From an uncultured Lachnospiraceae bacterium (lineage in GTDB: Bacteria; Bacillota; Clostridia; Lachnospirales; Lachnospiraceae), in assembly GCA_902803355.1 (NCBI GenBank), contig CADCPP010000073.1:1-5291 (forward strand): 5,291 bases of DNA. Direction: 5' to 3'. Each line of letters starts with the position of its first letter. The stretch's first letter is position 1. The notes beneath the pieces were generated by a model. That model was given only the letters and a program-made list of their open reading frames with translations, was not told the origin of the DNA and searched no databases. This document shows positions 4,851 through 5,291 of the stretch, piece after piece. The position numbers were made by a program, and so were the translations under genes.

Positions 4851-5291
4851 GTGAAAAGGAAAAAGATCTGCGGCCAGATAAAGCGTTTCGGAGGGATATT
4901 CCTTGCCCTTCTGCTTGTATTTGGCCTTTTTGCGCATCCCGTCCGTATAGCAAATGCAGAAGAGACCGCCGCGTCTTCGCTGGAAGACGAAATCGATCCG
5001 GAAAGCAGCACGGAGAGCATTCCCTCCTCCGGTGAGGAGAGCAGCCCGGATGGATCGTCTGACAGCACGGAGGAAAGCACGGATCCCTCTTCGGTCGAAG
5101 ACACTTCCACGGAAAGCAGCGAGGAATCATCCCCGGAGAGTTCTGCGGAAGAATCTTCATCGGAGTCTTCAGCAGAGGAATCCTCCACAGATCCTTCTGT
5201 TCCTTCTACCGAGGAATCATCGGAAGACCCGGTGGTTCCTGCGGAACCTTACACGATCCCGTACCGCAACTACCCGGTGGAATCGCTGAAG
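4851..5291 (+). CDS. Secreted Ser/Glu-rich protein, N-terminal part (3' truncated)
   Basis: 147 codons are visible and the frame is open to the window edge. The start is GTG with a good GGAGG. Residues 1-36 form a classic Sec signal peptide: a basic n-region (KRKK, then KR at 11-12), a hydrophobic core (about 13-28) and a cleavage site ANA|EE after residue 36. Residues 37-127 are low-complexity and dominated by Ser and Glu with Thr, Asp and Pro (recurring EESS, ESS, STE), so strongly acidic and probably disordered, like a cell-wall spacer or linker. From about residue 128 the composition becomes ordinary (VVPAEPYTIPYRNYPVE), probably the start of a folded domain I cannot identify. Serine codons are mixed across all six types, so the repetition is kept at protein level and is not a recent DNA expansion. 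It follows yajC with a probable terminator between, so it is likely a separate unit. No function is assigned; a surface enzyme or wall-associated protein is plausible. Confidence 0.87.
   Translation, partial: MKRKKICGQIKRFGGIFLALLLVFGLFAHPVRIANAEETAASSLEDEIDPESSTESIPSSGEESSPDGSSDSTEESTDPSSVEDTSTESSEESSPESSAEESSSESSAEESSTDPSVPSTEESSEDPVVPAEPYTIPYRNYPVESLK

Noticed and set aside
4835..5188. Minus-strand frame encoding an acidic Ser-rich peptide
   Set aside because: It is an antisense echo of the Ser/Glu-rich spacer (reverse complements of GAA/TCC-type codons give similar residues). The + strand frame has a signal peptide and ribosome site.

Overview
The window is a moderately GC-rich bacterial segment with every supported gene on the + strand. 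Protein flavour points to a gut-type Clostridia bacterium, probably Lachnospiraceae-like. The reasons are the Tgt variant (PSRNGRHGH around the active site, FMNVGT near the N-terminus), the tgt-yajC linkage, a V-type rather than F-type rotor gene pair, and a secreted Ser/Glu-rich protein. The taxonomy is inferred from remembered family members; no search was run.

Layout. (1) 1-1608: the 3' end of a V-type ATPase/ATP synthase operon. It holds the C-terminal membrane part of subunit I (5' truncated by the window) and the complete rotor subunit K, whose residues fit a sodium-binding site. (2) 1609-1855: a non-coding gap with two modest hairpins and a near-perfect 17-bp inverted repeat. The repeat overlaps the -35 and spacer of a strong sigma-A-type promoter (TTGAAA, 16 bp, TATAAT). 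(3) 1856-3235: a MATE-family multidrug/Na+ antiporter. (4) 3272-4441: tgt, queuine/preQ1 tRNA-guanine transglycosylase. (5) 4455-4775: yajC, the SecDF-associated membrane protein, interrupted by an in-frame TAG at codon 42 just after its membrane segment, with well conserved sequence continuing in the same frame. (6) A candidate terminator at 4807-4836. (7) 4851 to the window end: the N-terminal part of a secreted protein with a GTG start, a Sec signal peptide and a long Ser/Glu-rich linker.

How it works together. The ATPase genes appear to end with K. MATE, tgt and yajC are closely spaced (36 and 13 nt) and could be co-transcribed from the promoter before MATE, which would put queuosine tRNA modification and a Sec accessory protein under an exporter promoter.

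The observation most worth following is the yajC amber codon. Subunit I also ends in TAG, and the reading frame beyond it runs straight into subunit K, which gives an internal test of whether UAG is a true stop here. Fusing a single-copy stator subunit to a multi-copy ring subunit makes no structural sense. UAG is therefore most likely a normal stop in this organism, and the yajC TAG is a nonsense mutation, a sequence error or a local readthrough/restart site. I found no RNA genes, CRISPR, insertion sequences or clear new defence-type system.
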